A DNA stretch of 7,313 nucleotides from an uncultured beta proteobacterium (GTDB taxonomy: Bacteria > Pseudomonadota > Gammaproteobacteria > Burkholderiales > Burkholderiaceae_C). The position numbers and the translations under genes are program-made. The notes beneath the pieces are model-generated. The model searched no databases. It saw only the letters and a list, made by a program, of their open reading frames with translations, and had not been told where the DNA came from. Of the stretch, positions 7,301-7,313 are shown piece by piece. Position 1 is the stretch's first letter. The number at the start of each line of letters is the position of its first letter. The stretch lies in the NCBI GenBank assembly GCA_903920405.1, contig CAIXMC010000084.1, positions 1 to 7,313 of the forward strand, written 5' to 3'.

Positions 7301-7313
7301 TCAGAACTGCACA
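7301..7313 (-). CDS. Possible 3' end of upstream gene, perhaps an outer-membrane beta-barrel protein
   Basis: Only 13 nt remain before the right edge. In one minus-strand frame they read Val-Gln-Phe followed by TGA at 7303-7301, ending 3 nt before the ATPase ATG. A C-terminal Phe is the usual end of outer-membrane beta-barrel proteins, and XrtA loci often carry an outer-membrane protein (TIGR03016 type) directly before this ATPase. Both points are suggestive only: three codons cannot prove a gene. Confidence 0.3.

Noticed and set aside
1..7313. Mobile elements, CRISPR arrays, tRNA or other RNA genes
   Set aside because: No repeated units, inverted terminal repeats, transposase motifs or tRNA-like folds were recognised; nearly every base is accounted for by the six genes.

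Overview
This window holds part of one tightly packed operon, read entirely on the minus strand. The gene set is the exosortase A (XrtA)/PEP-CTERM exopolysaccharide locus typical of Gram-negative, mostly beta- and gammaproteobacterial, biofilm or floc formers. The moderate GC content (about 50-55% by eye), the codon use and the gene set suggest a freshwater-type betaproteobacterium, possibly Burkholderiales/Comamonadaceae. That placement is inference, because there is no rRNA or taxonomic marker gene here.

In transcription order, from the right edge to the left, the layout is: (a) possibly the last three codons and stop of an upstream gene, ending Val-Gln-Phe-stop; (b) an ExeA-like AAA+ ATPase of the XrtA-associated type, 7297-6188; (c) a NodB-fold polysaccharide deacetylase with the PEP-CTERM-locus C-terminal domain, 6161-5304; (d) a FemAB-like/GNAT-fold acyl- or aminoacyl-transferase, 5296-4259; (e) a GT-B glycosyltransferase, best start 4250, ending at 3027; (f) exosortase A fused to a C-terminal EpsI domain, 3030-1471; (g) an asparagine-synthase-like glutamine amidotransferase, which starts at 1461 and runs off the left edge after 487 codons.

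Neighbouring genes are separated by at most 26 nt, or overlap by 4 nt (ATGA). No promoter, terminator, RNA gene, repeat array or mobile element could be supported, so the segment looks like one transcript with its promoter to the right and its terminator to the left of the window.

Inferred joint role: the glycosyltransferase helps assemble a lipid-linked exopolysaccharide. The deacetylase, the FemAB-like transferase and the amidotransferase probably tailor it. The ATPase may couple to the export machinery. XrtA-EpsI processes PEP-CTERM proteins at the inner membrane on their way to the surface. No PEP-CTERM substrate lies in the window. The system is a known one. The points worth checking are the exosortase-EpsI fusion, the direct exosortase/amidotransferase junction, the outer-membrane-protein-like end at the right edge, the nested start codons of the ATPase, and the ATPase's C-terminal extension.
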